This document shows, in pieces, positions 41,417 through 50,969 of a stretch of DNA of 64,000 nt. The stretch is from Rosa chinensis. Taxonomy: Eukaryota; Streptophyta; Magnoliopsida; Rosales; Rosaceae. The position numbers and the translations under genes are program-made. Where the stretch lies: assembly GCF_002994745.2 (NCBI RefSeq), contig NC_037091.1, forward strand, positions 6,162,001-6,226,000, given 5' to 3'. The notes below the pieces were generated by a model. That model did not search any database. It was not told where the DNA came from and worked only from the letters and a program-made list of their open reading frames with translations. Every line of letters starts with the position of its first letter. The first letter of the stretch is position 1.

Positions 41417-44400
41417 TTAAATATGTCTAATTACAGACCTTAGCCATATGCATTCACGCACGGCTTCATGTAGAGCAATAATCTCTGCATGATTTGAGGA
41501 AGTAGCAACAAGGGTCTGTTTCGTAAACCTCCAAGATATCGCAGTGCTTCCCATGGTAAAGACATAACCCGTTTGGGAGCGACCTTTGTGAGGGTCAGAG
41601 AGGTACCCTGCGTCAGCAAAACCCATCAAGACATCATTTTCGTTTTGATGAAGGGGGATAGGGTGAGGCCGGCCACCCCTGGTGGTGGTGAAGGCGTTGG
41701 CGACAACATGGCTGGCCACCTTGTCATGGTGGACGGTGGCTCCATGCCTAATGGGGTCCGATCCCATTCTTCCGTCATTCCCCTTCTCTCTGTAGGGATA
41801 AAATAGGCCCATATCAATCGTACCTCTTAGGTATCGAAAGATTGTCTTTACACCAATCCAATGGCGACGTGTAGGCGCAGAGCTATGTCTAGCTAACAAG
41901 TTCACTGCGAATGAGATGTCTGGTCTTGTGCATTGAGCTAAGTACAATAATGCGCCTATTGCACTTAAATAGGGCACTTCTGCCTCTAATAGCTCTTCGT
42001 CCTCATCCTTTGGACGAAACGGATCTTTTCCTGGCTCAAGACTACGACCGATCATGGGAATACTCACAGGCTTTGCTTTATCTTCATTAAAGCGCCTTAA
42101 GATTTTCTGAGTATATGCAAACTGATGGATCAAAATGCCATCACTACGGTGCTTGAGTTCTAAACCGAGACAAAACCGTGTTTTCCCAAGATCTTTCATC
42201 TCAAATTCGGATTTCAAGTATTTAGCAGTTTCCTTCAACTCATCTAGAGTTCCAATTAGGTTCATGTCATCGACATAAACTGCTACGATTGCAAATCCGG
42301 AACTTGTTCTTTTAATGAACACGCATGGGCATATTTCATTATTAATATATCCCTTCCCAATCAAGTAGTCACTTAGACGGTTATACCACATCCGTCCGGA
42401 TTGTTTTAATCCATATAGTGAGCGTTTTAATCTTATTGAAAACGCGCTCCGTGGTTTAGAGCCACTTGATTTGGGTAATTGAAGTCCATCTGGAACCTTC
42501 ATATATATCTCTGAATCTAGATCCCCATAGAGATATGCTGTAACCACATCCATAAGCTGCATGTCAAGTTTTTCGGAAACTACCAAACTGACAAGGTAGC
42601 GGAACGTTATAACGTCCATTACGGGAGAATATGTCTCCTCGTAGTCGATTCCGGGGCGTTGTGAGAAACCTTGCGCCACGAGGCGGGCTTTATATCTAAC
42701 CACCTCATTTTTCTCATTACGCTTTCTAACAAAGACCCATTTATGGCCAACAGGTTTTACATCTGGGGGTGTCTGTGTTATAGGCCCAAATACCTGTCTC
42801 TTTGCTAGTGAATCCAATTCAGCCTGGATCGCATCTTTCCATTTAGGCCAATCCGCTCTTCGTTGAAATTCTTCGACAGAGCGAGGTTCGATATCATCAT
42901 ATTCTATGATTCCTTTTGCAACATGATATGCAAATGCATCATCAATTGCCATAGAATTTCTATCCATCATCTCATGTACACTAGTGTAATTCATGGAGAT
43001 CTCTCTATTCTCTGGAGTTGGTTCTGACATTGGAGCGTCCCCCAATGATGTCTCTTGGACATAACCATAATCCAGAATGTTCTCATGAGATGGATTATTT
43101 ACATCGATGATTAATGGATTATTTTGTGCCAAACTCGCTTTCTTTCTTGGGCGAGAATCCATCGAACCTATTGGCCTCCTGCGCTTCCTGGCAGGAGCCG
43201 TGGGCCTAGCCACAACGTCACTACCACTGTGGACGTTGGCGCCATGCTCAAGTGCCCTTGAGGTGGCGTCATGTCCTCTAATTTTAGGGACATCAATCCT
43301 TGCAGGCACATTTGCAGCAGGTATGTGTAATCTCGTCACTTTAGCGATATCAGAAAACGCATCAGGCATCGATTCTGCTACGTTCTGAAGATCGAGAATT
43401 CTCCGCACTTCAATTTCGGACTGTACGGTTCGGGGATCAAGATGAGACAGAGTGGGGACAGACCACGACAATTCCTGTCGTTCCTGTTGAACATTTATGT
43501 TCTTATCTCCCCCTAACGACTGGAAGACTGTCTCATCGAAGTGACAATCCGCAAATCTTGCGGTAAAGAGATCGCCTGTCAAGGGTTCTAAATAGCGGAC
43601 AATAGTTGGAGACTCATATCCAACATAAATGCCTAATCGTCGTTGAGGACCCATTTTGGTGCGCTGTGGCGGCGCAATAGGCACATATACTGCACACCCA
43701 AATATGCGTAAGTGTGAGACATTAGGCTCATACCCAGTCACCATCTGGGACGCAGAAAAAGGTTGAGTGGCAGTGGGCCTCAGACGAATAAGCACAGCTG
43801 CATGCAGAATTGCATAGCCCCAAGCAGAAATAAGGAGATTGGTGCGCATTACCAATGCCCTAGCGACCATTTGTAGTCGTTTAATGGCGGCTTCTGCGAG
43901 ACCGTTTTGGGTGTGAACATGAGGAACTGGATGTTCAACCTCAATCCCAATGGACATGCAATAATCATCAAAAGTTTTTTATGTAAACTCCCCAGCATTG
44001 TCTAATCTTATAGATTTAATAGGATGATCAGGGTGGTGAGCCCTCAACTTAATAATCTGTGCTAGGAGTTTAGCAAATGCAGCGTTCCTAGTGGACAATA
44101 GCATGACATGTGACCAGCGTATCGATGCATCAACCAACACCATAAAATATCTAAATGGTCCGCATGGTGGTTGAATAGGTCCACAAATATCACCTTGGAT
44201 TCTTTGCAAGAATGGTATATTTTCTTTAGTGTCCTTTGCATAGGATGGTCTCGATCCTAATTTTGCTAAAGAGCAGGCTTTGCAGAATGAATAATGGGCT
44301 TTAGAAACAACCAATGAGGATTTTGGTTGAGCCACGAAGTCACAATGGACTTGAGAAGTAGAAATTGGAGTCAGGGGAGCAGAGGTGGCGTCAAAGCCAC

Positions 44401-44698
44401 CCTTGGGCCGCAGGGGGATGGCGGCGTCGGCTTGTGATGGCCGAACTTGAAGGGGAAAGGTACCGTGAGGCGCAGGTGCTCCTCCTTGATCCAAATTTCA
44501 AGTTTTACTTCTTTTCGTTCTGAAAAATGGATGTCTGTGTGAAGTCTTTAATATACGGATCATCATATCATGACCTGGATGTCCCAAACGGTCGTGCCAA
44601 AGCCTATATGTGTCGGAATCCCATAAATCATCCCTAATAACATGATTGGATTCAATTATTCGAATAGTGGTTGCATACAACTCACTAGATCGACACAT
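41417..44698 (-). pseudogene. Copia-D pol (integrase, reverse transcriptase, RNase H), two in-frame stops
   Basis: One frame from 44698 to 41417. GAG-pre-integrase and zinc region: LWHDRLGHPGH and FCKAC at 44600-44270. Integrase core: GDICGP...LVDASIRWSH and RLDNAGEF, then HTQNGLAEAAIKRL. Reverse transcriptase: HKWVFVRKRNEKNEVVRYKA, then YVDDMNLIGT (about 42275-42245). RNase H: GFADAGYLSDPHKGRSQTGY and SNHAEIIALHEA near the end, stop at 41417. In-frame stops occur at 44498-44500 (after KRSKT) and just below 43979 (after GEFT). All catalytic boxes I can identify are kept, so this is the best preserved pol in the window. Confidence 0.9.
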
Positions 44699-44699
44699 A

Positions 44700-45130
44700 A
44701 GTTTCTCTAAGACTCTTTTATTTCTGTAGTCATTAGAGGTGATGCAAAGGAACTCATGTCCATTCTCACAATGCGTTTCCGCATGAAAACCATTGGCTCT
44801 TATATCTTTTAAGTAATCGATATTTTATTAATAATAGCCAATGATTACATCAAAGTTTCGTGACCATAATCTAATCCAAAGTAAAATCAAACATTAGACA
44901 AATTGTAGTCACTCAATTCGTTCGGTAATTCCAATTAAATATGACCAGGGAAGTAGAGAGAGATGTCGGTGGAACGAAGCTCTCTTAAGTACCACTAATC
45001 TCAATTACTTTCCTAGACATCATACTTAATTGAGTACGCCTAGAAGAAAAGAGATAATCCAATAAGTCATTTTATTGATTAAGGCATAATTGCCATTACA
45101 TAATTCTTGGAAATTAAAAGACTATTCTAA
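44700..45130 (-). other. Copia-D gag-pol gap with structured block
   Basis: The minus strand holds the counterpart of the Copia-A gap: GGCA-ATTA-TGCC, ATCAATAAAATGAC, then AGGAAAGT (45014-45007) ... GAGC-TTC-GTTC (44982-44972) ... ACTTCCCT (44954-44947). No D-T/S-G protease motif is seen. The pol frame may begin upstream of 44698 with RANGFHAETHCENG-like codons. Confidence 0.6.
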
Positions 45131-45790
45131 ATAAAAATCTGCGGCATTCTATCTTCATCACCAGATTTAAAGTCTTTTATAGCTCGATATCTTGATTACC
45201 ATTGATCAGGTACTACATAAAATACCATGAAGAGGATGCTCTCTTGATTGAGATGTATTAACACAATACATATGGTCCCTAGGACCAATGGCGTTGGAAT
45301 AGTGCAACCATGGCCAAAAGTGGCGCCATGGTGTCCAACCCTATACCCTCAACGTCATGACTCCTATGGTCATGTTAGGGTCTTCTCAATCAATTTGTTC
45401 TTTTGTGTTTTTCACAATCATGCATCAATAATATGATGTAGAGAGCCTCCGAACAATATTTCATAACTCTTTCAAAGTTTAGAGAAGCGGATATTATTCC
45501 ATTATGCTTCTAAGTCCGGAAAATTGTGAATGTTACTAAAACGTTCACGAGGCGCAACTCAAAGGTTGTTAGTGTTATCCTCATTCATGTACTCAAACTG
45601 GAGGGCCATCTTCATGTGGCGCTTCATCAGGGTAAATGCCCTGGAATTATCTATCTCAGTTTGAGGGCCTTGAGTGGTTCTTTTAGAACAAGACTCCTGG
45701 ATTGTAGGCAGTAAATCAAGGGCAATTAGGTGGAGCTCAACATTTTGAGTCCACATGAAAATTCCGTGCCCGTAGAATCCAATGGAGTAA
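45130..45790 (-). pseudogene. Copia-D gag remnant
   Basis: An N-terminal piece at about 45756-45559 (WTQNVELHL, then FTLMKRHMKMALQFEYMNED) matches Copia-A Gag residues about 25-85. A C-terminal piece near 45190-45133 (KDFKSGDEDRM) matches the Gag tail. The middle, including the zinc knuckle, is deleted or scrambled. Not functional. Confidence 0.7.
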
Positions 45791-45971
45791 AATCGAGCTC
45801 GTTCAAGTCTTACATCCTAAAAAGGAAAGCAAGAACGTATTAGTTTCGGAGTCAATGCTTCCACGAAAACTAATATGAGATTTTTGAGCAGTAATGCTAC
45901 CAAGAAATCGATTTCCAAGAAATTTGGATTAGACCGAAACAATGATGTTTAAATGGTCAAAATCTATGCTC

Positions 45972-46071
45972 ACGAACGCTGTTAGTCCGTAGCTTACGAA
46001 TGCTCTTAGTTCGTTAAATCGATGCTTACAGACGCTCTTAGTCCGAAGTCTTACGAACGCTCTTAGTTCGT
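45972..46071 (-). promoter_or_regulatory. Array of four hairpins with loop TAAGAGC in the Copia-D leader
   Basis: In RNA sense the units are ACGAAC-taagagc-GTTCGT (46071-46053), CGGAC-taagagc-GTCTG (46045-46029), ACGAAC-taagagc-ATTCGT (46014-45996) and ACGGAC-taacagc-GTTCGT (45990-45972). Two of them keep pairing by G-U. Homologous to the Copia-A array. Confidence 0.65.
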
Positions 46072-46642
46072 TAATTGCGTGAATCCCCACAATTCCGCTT
46101 TCTCAAGAATCGAACCCACGTTATAAGAAAGGTGGGATGTAGAAGAAGGGAGGTTGCAAGTCCCCGAAGAAAAAGAAGGAGAAATTAAAATTCGAAAACA
46201 GGAACTTTAATTTAAAAACTTACTTGTTGAAAATTCGGAGCAGATTCTGTTCTAAACAGCTTGTACCTCGATTGGTGTACAGATCTCAATATAACTCCGA
46301 TAAGGCTGAAATTCGGAGGTTAGATGGAAGAGACAGAGACGAACAACTTTGATGAAGAAAGTTTTTAGATCTGAGCTTCCGAACTAGACGTTTCAAGGCT
46401 TGCAAGAAGACGGATGTGCACAGAAACGGGAAAAAGATGCAGTGGGTGTGTGTTGGCTTGTTTGCGCAGCAGGGATGCTTCGGTGGCAGCAGGCTGGAAC
46501 GCAGGACTGCAGGGAGGGGGCAGCAGGGGCTGCTGTGCAAGGTTGCAAATGCACGGGCGCTCGGGCTGCAGCGAAGGCTCGGCTAGCTCGGGCTAGGGGC
46601 TGCTTTGTGAATGAGTTTTGGTTTTCTGTTTTGTGGTTAGAG

Positions 46643-46656
46643 TCGTGCTGATAACG
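46643..46656 (-). promoter_or_regulatory. Copia-D primer-binding site, tRNA-Ile anticodon-arm type
   Basis: On plus it reads TCGTGCTGATAACG, directly next to the LTR. It equals the tRNA-Ile anticodon arm over 14 nt except G for A34, so the RNA-sense site has C opposite inosine. Confidence 0.6.
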
Positions 46657-46867
46657 TGTTTAAGGAAAAAGAGATTCGAGAGAAATTGTAGAGAGAATTG
46701 TGTATCATATTATTGAGAATAGGAGCCCTATATATAGAGATTACAAAGTACTAGTTCTAATGTTACAAGGAATACCAATCCGTGTAGGATTGGGAAATCT
46801 AGAACCTATTCTCTCCTATTGCTACTCCTAGTTTGATAAGGCACACTAAATCGATATTCCTTCAACA
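46657..46867 (-). repeat. Copia-D 5' LTR
   Basis: 211 bp, partner of 40716-40924, flanked on the right by CACTA. Confidence 0.95.
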
Positions 46868-47371
46868 CACTATATTCTCTTGGTAAGTCAGATATATTGA
46901 GACCCTAAAAAAAAAAGAAATCTATCATCAAAGAACGTATGTAGCTAGTACAATCAGATTTCTTGATCAGCTTCAATAAGACTGACTTTTCTGTTATGCC
47001 TAATTGACCAAAGTATGGTGTTCTTCACTTTCATAACAAGAAACTACATTTTTATTTTGCTTGTACATGCTTATGACAAGGAATGCCAGTGTCTAAAGTG
47101 AATAGCCTCTACGCCCCAGACGAGGTTGTCACATGATATAGAGATAGACACGATCTTAGCGGTAAGGTTTGCACATATACAATGCGTGGAAACAAAATTA
47201 GTTATTTCAGCCTACGCAATACACCCAAAAGTCATAGCAACCAAACAGAAGCTACTAATTAAAGATATGTGGTACTATAAATTCAACGTTCTCCCTAGCT
47301 AGCCAATTTATATCACAATTCCACATACAGCTGGCTAAAGAGATCGAGAACACAGAAAGGGAACCTATGAA
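46868..47371 (+). promoter_or_regulatory. Promoter of PI-3
   Basis: Distantly alignable with the other PI promoters. W-box core TTGACC at 47004-47009 and a TATA candidate TATAAATT at 47276-47283, about 90 bp before the ATG. Confidence 0.5.
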
Positions 47372-47620
47372 ATGCGGTGTGTAGGTAAGGATTCGTGGCC
47401 TGAGCTCGTCGGAGCCAAGGCGACAAAGACGGAGGCAAAAATTGAGAGCGAGAATGATTTAGTCAAGGTTGTCATGGTGAAAGAAGGATCATATGTCATT
47501 GATGATTTTCGATGTAATAGGGTTCGAGTTTGGGTCGATAAACAATTAAACACGGCACCGTCACCAGGGTCCCCACAAGTGGTTGAATTTAGTCTCTTAG
47601 GGTATTTCAAGGTTATTTAA
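47372..47620 (+). CDS. PI-3, intronless potato inhibitor I gene with altered C-terminus
   Basis: Single open frame of 82 codons. The core is clear: KDSWPELVG at 6-14 and loop VIDDFRCNRVRVWVD (42-56). By alignment P1-P1' is Asp44-Asp45, an unusual acidic pair. Cys3 and Cys48 keep the 45-residue spacing of the PI-1 disulfide. No intron is present: the sequence just before GTAAGG (GTGTGTAG) looks like a trimmed intron end fused to exon 1 codons. After VRVWVD an 8-nt length difference shifts the frame, so the usual TRVPTxG ending (encoded in the +1 frame near 47573-47596) is replaced by a 26-residue tail. It could make a protein with a new tail, but I rate pseudogenisation as likely. Confidence 0.6.
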   Translation: MRCVGKDSWPELVGAKATKTEAKIESENDLVKVVMVKEGSYVIDDFRCNRVRVWVDKQLNTAPSPGSPQVVEFSLLGYFKVI

Positions 47621-48020
47621 GTTAAATAAGGAGATGTATGGTCTCCATGCATGCATTGTACTAATCGATTAATTAAAAATAGTTTGATGAATTTTACAGT
47701 ATGTTTGTTCTTCTTTAGTTCTAATTCCATTGAATCATGCCTACGTTACCGGTTCTTGAAAGTTAAGTTAGCCTTCATTTTCTAGCTTGTTAATCGTAGA
47801 GAATTTAACCTTCAACCTGTTTTTAGTGCTGATTAAAATGGTTGCATACAGCTTTCATTTGTTTCTCATCATGTTAACTGGTAATTCAGGCCAGCTATAG
47901 CTCCACTTGTTTGGTCAAGTTAATCATGGAAGAAAGCTAGCTCCTTTATTAGTTAGAATCTCGAAGAGGAAATTCGTGTGCACTACAATCCAACTTGTTG
48001 ACAAGCTTCAATAAAACTGA
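47621..48020 (+). other. 3' flank of PI-3; no gene
   Basis: Homologous to 8095-8450 and 57110-57430, the flanks that are fused to RRM fragments elsewhere. Confidence 0.65.
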
Positions 48021-48333
48021 TCGACTTCTCTGTCATTAATTGACCAGGGTATATTAATTGTTCATTGTTCATACCACGAAACTACTATTCTTCATTTTGC
48101 TTCTGCGTGGTTATGACAAGGATCACCAATCTCTAAAAGTAAACAGCCCCTACGCGCACATCTTATTATAATATCCAAATAGTCAATAATCACCAATCAC
48201 AACTTGTTCAATGATCCACTATATATATAAATCTCTCCTTCCCTCCAACCCACCACAAACGTATTACAATTTACAAGAGGAAGATATTCATCATCAGAAA
48301 GTAAAAGTCTAGATTGAAAGAAATTAAGCAAAG
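48021..48333 (+). promoter_or_regulatory. Promoter of PI-4
   Basis: W-box core TTGACC at 48040-48045, 294 bp before the ATG. TATA (CTATATATATAA) near 48219-48230. Confidence 0.6.
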
Positions 48334-48653
48334 ATGGCAGATCAATGCGAAGGTAATGTCATGCATGATCTCGTTCCTTAGTTTCTGCAATTATAAACTA
48401 AGTAACTGATGCGAGTACTAATTTTTTTGAGTCCATGTATAAAATATATGCAGGTAAGGATTCATGGCCTGAACTGTTGGGAGCTCAGGGGACAGTTGCA
48501 AAGGAAACAATTGAGAGCGAAAACTCTTTAGTCAAGGCAGAGATCGTGCTAGAGGGAACAATTGTCCCTATTAATATCCGGAGACAGTGTGATAGGGTTC
48601 GTGTTTGGGTCGATACAGATGGCATTGTTACCAGGGTCCCTACCATTGGTTAA
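48334..48653 (+). CDS. PI-4, potato inhibitor I family inhibitor with a two-residue loop insertion
   Basis: Exons 48334-48352 and 48454-48653 give 72 aa. The 101-bp intron is GT-AG in the same phase-1 position as in PI-1. KDSWPELLG at 8-16 and the ending TRVPTIG are typical. The binding loop reads VPINIRRQCDR (44-54): P1-P1' is Ile46-Asn47, and a 6-bp insertion adds Arg-Gln just before Cys52 on the primed side. The conserved Thr at P2 is Pro. The Arg residues that normally hold the loop (in DRVRVW) are kept. The altered loop may change or weaken inhibition. The frame is intact and the promoter is conserved. Confidence 0.88.
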
Positions 48654-49120
48654 TTGATCGATGATCGATAATCATGGTTACTAGCTAGTCCCTTTCAAAT
48701 ATGTGAAGAAGTTTCATATGAAATAATACTGAAATAATGAGTTGGTATTTCCATGAATATTAATTGTATTAAACAGTACCTAGTTTGTTTTCCTTTCAGT
48801 GTATTCTTAATGAATCTTTATAAATAAAGAATTGTTGAATTTTCTTCTCCTCTAAATATTCTTGTTTCTGATCAACTCAAATGTGGTTAGGGTTTTCTTT
48901 CAGTACAGCATACATACAAATCTACGCTTTCAACGAATATTATCAAACAGATAATGATTAGTCAAATTTTAATGAGTAAAATGATAACAGATAAAGATAA
49001 TCTGGAGTACAAAACAATCGCATCTTAATTACCAAACCTTACCTTGTTTAACAAACTACATCGTGCAATACAGCAACCACAGAAGAAACTTCATACTTGG
49101 AGAGAACTATTGGTAGAGGT
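48654..49120 (+). other. 3' flank of PI-4; no gene
   Basis: Homologous to 9601-10190. It ends in GGTAGAGGT, the target site of the next insertion. Confidence 0.65.
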
Positions 49121-49556
49121 TGAAGGAGAATTAAACCAAATTTACACTCTTGGTTATCCTAAATTCCTAATAATAAGTTTGATGTAGGTTATGTCTTTTA
49201 AGTTGCAAAATAAGCGGTTACAACCGTTATAATCTTTTAGCTTTCACTGAGTAGCTAGAGAGTTGTGTGTTTAATGTCAGTGTTATTAGAAGATGGAAGT
49301 TAGGCTTTTAAAAGCGCCTATATAAACTTCTTGTAATCATGCAACCTATAAAATCAAGTAAAACGAGTAAATCTGAGTGTTTTCCGTATAAAGGTATTTC
49401 TGATTGTTTAGGAGCTTTGTGCATGCCTTCGGGCTGCATATCTCCATCCTTCTTATGTTTTAGTTCTGGTCTATAGTCTCCATCCTCCTAATAAAATGGC
49501 TTCCTCAATTTCTATTCCAACAAGCCTCCAAACTAGTGGTATCAAGTTTTCCAACA
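49121..49556 (+). mobile_element. Solo LTR-like insertion (436 bp)
   Basis: Starts TGAAGGAG, ends TTTTCCAACA, and is flanked by a perfect 5-bp duplication GAGGT (49116-49120, 49557-49561). The empty site is seen at 10190-10205 (GGTAGAGGTGATCA). GCCTATATAAACTTC near 49310 is a TATA candidate. A primer-site-like TGGTATCAAG (49537-49546) lies inside, just before the end, so the right end may be a recombinant or a short internal remnant. Confidence 0.7.
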
Positions 49557-49689
49557 GAGGTGATCATTAGTTCTTCTTTGTTTTGGCTTTAGACTTTCCT
49601 TGGTGTCAGTCAAATTTCGTATACAATGACCCAAGAAATAGTTCTCTTGCACATGCAAGAAGCCAGTAAACTAAGTGATATGTCTTATA

Positions 49690-50188
49690 TGTCAGATCAT
49701 AAAAATAAAAATAAACATTCATAATCTGCATAGAGATAGAGATACAAGTACAAAACATTTTGAATGACTATAAATGTTCATAGATAGAATGAATACCTAT
49801 GGAGTCCATCGTCTTCAAGCAAGGATTCGGTAAGACAAAGTCTTATGTTCTCTCCAACAGTGATTTGTTCTATCTCTCAATGGAGCGAGATTACTTGTGA
49901 ACCGGTAGTATTGGGAGAACAGGGACCTTGACTTATATAGGTGCCATGTGATAGAACCCACCCATCAAAGAGAATTTATCACTTACCATATGCACCTCCT
50001 TAGTGGTTGAGTCACTTGATTTCATATCCTTTAAGACATATTATTAGGCTCATAATCTATAACATCAATCACAACATTATAGCCACTGATTTACTGCATA
50101 TATGATCCTTTGATTTAATTGAAAGACATCACATATAATTATTGTGTAAACTTTATTATTAGATGATATGTCCAATTGGGTTCTTACA
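49690..50188 (-). repeat. Copia-E 3' LTR
   Basis: On minus it starts TGTAAGAACCCAATTGG and ends TGATCTGACA. The purine tract (TTCTCCCACTTG on plus) adjoins at 50189. Confidence 0.95.
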
Positions 50189-50969
50189 TTCTCCCACTTG
50201 AACTATCATATAATACACAATAAAGATATCAATCCAAAACCAAATTAAACCAATTTTTAGTCGACATGGACAATACATTCAGTATAACCTAACTTCAAGA
50301 CTCTGTCAAACACAGCCACTCAAACCAGATCATAAGAAATCTGATGCAACAATTTGCATAGCACCTTATGTCCATAGCATCAGCACTTGTATTCACATGA
50401 GCCACCACAAGATATGAAAATATTTGATATAGAGTAATTGAATGTGATTACTTAACGTCTCATATCATGGTCTCACCTTATGGCTTTGTAGAAAAGCCCT
50501 TTATGCTTCCAATAAAGCTGATGTGTTTCCAGAATGAAAAACACATTTCAATTCATTGTGATCAAATACTTGAAGACAAATGATCTTTCGAATAGCTATT
50601 CAAGACTTGAGCTGCAGCAATAAATTGTCAAATACTAGCAATCAAATAATCTTTTAACAATTGCAGAAGTGACAATACATTCCAATATTAATGAGAAACA
50701 ACCAATTGTATCAAATTGCAGCAATCAATATAAACCAAATCTGCAGACAAATAGAAGCAAACAGACAAACATTTGGAGATGTGCTCCCACTATTCTATGG
50801 AATTAAAGCTATCAACTAATCCCATATTTTTAACATGCTTGTTAAATACTGAAACTGACACAGGTTTGGTGAGGGGATCAGCAATCATTTCTGTTATCCT
50901 GATGTCTTCAACAACCACCTTTAGCTCTTCAGTTTTCTTCCTTACATGAAGAAATTTCAGTTCTATTTG
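50189..50969 (-). other. Copia-E 3' untranslated region and pol tail
   Basis: The pol frame continues past a TAA at 50970-50972 into codons such as KTEELKVVVEDIRITEMIAD and PLTKPVSVSVFNKH down to about 50800. The rest to 50189 is noncoding. Confidence 0.6.

Larger units (their letters stand above)
40716..46867 (-). mobile_element. Copia-D, Ty1/copia retrotransposon (6.2 kb)
   Basis: LTRs at 40716-40924 (209 bp) and 46657-46867 (211 bp) differ by 3 substitutions and a 2-bp indel. The perfect target duplication CACTA lies at 40711-40715 and 46868-46872. Transcription runs right to left. The pol frame is nearly intact with two in-frame stops. Gag is deleted or decayed and no protease is seen. 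LTR and leader features group it with Copia-A. Confidence 0.95.
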
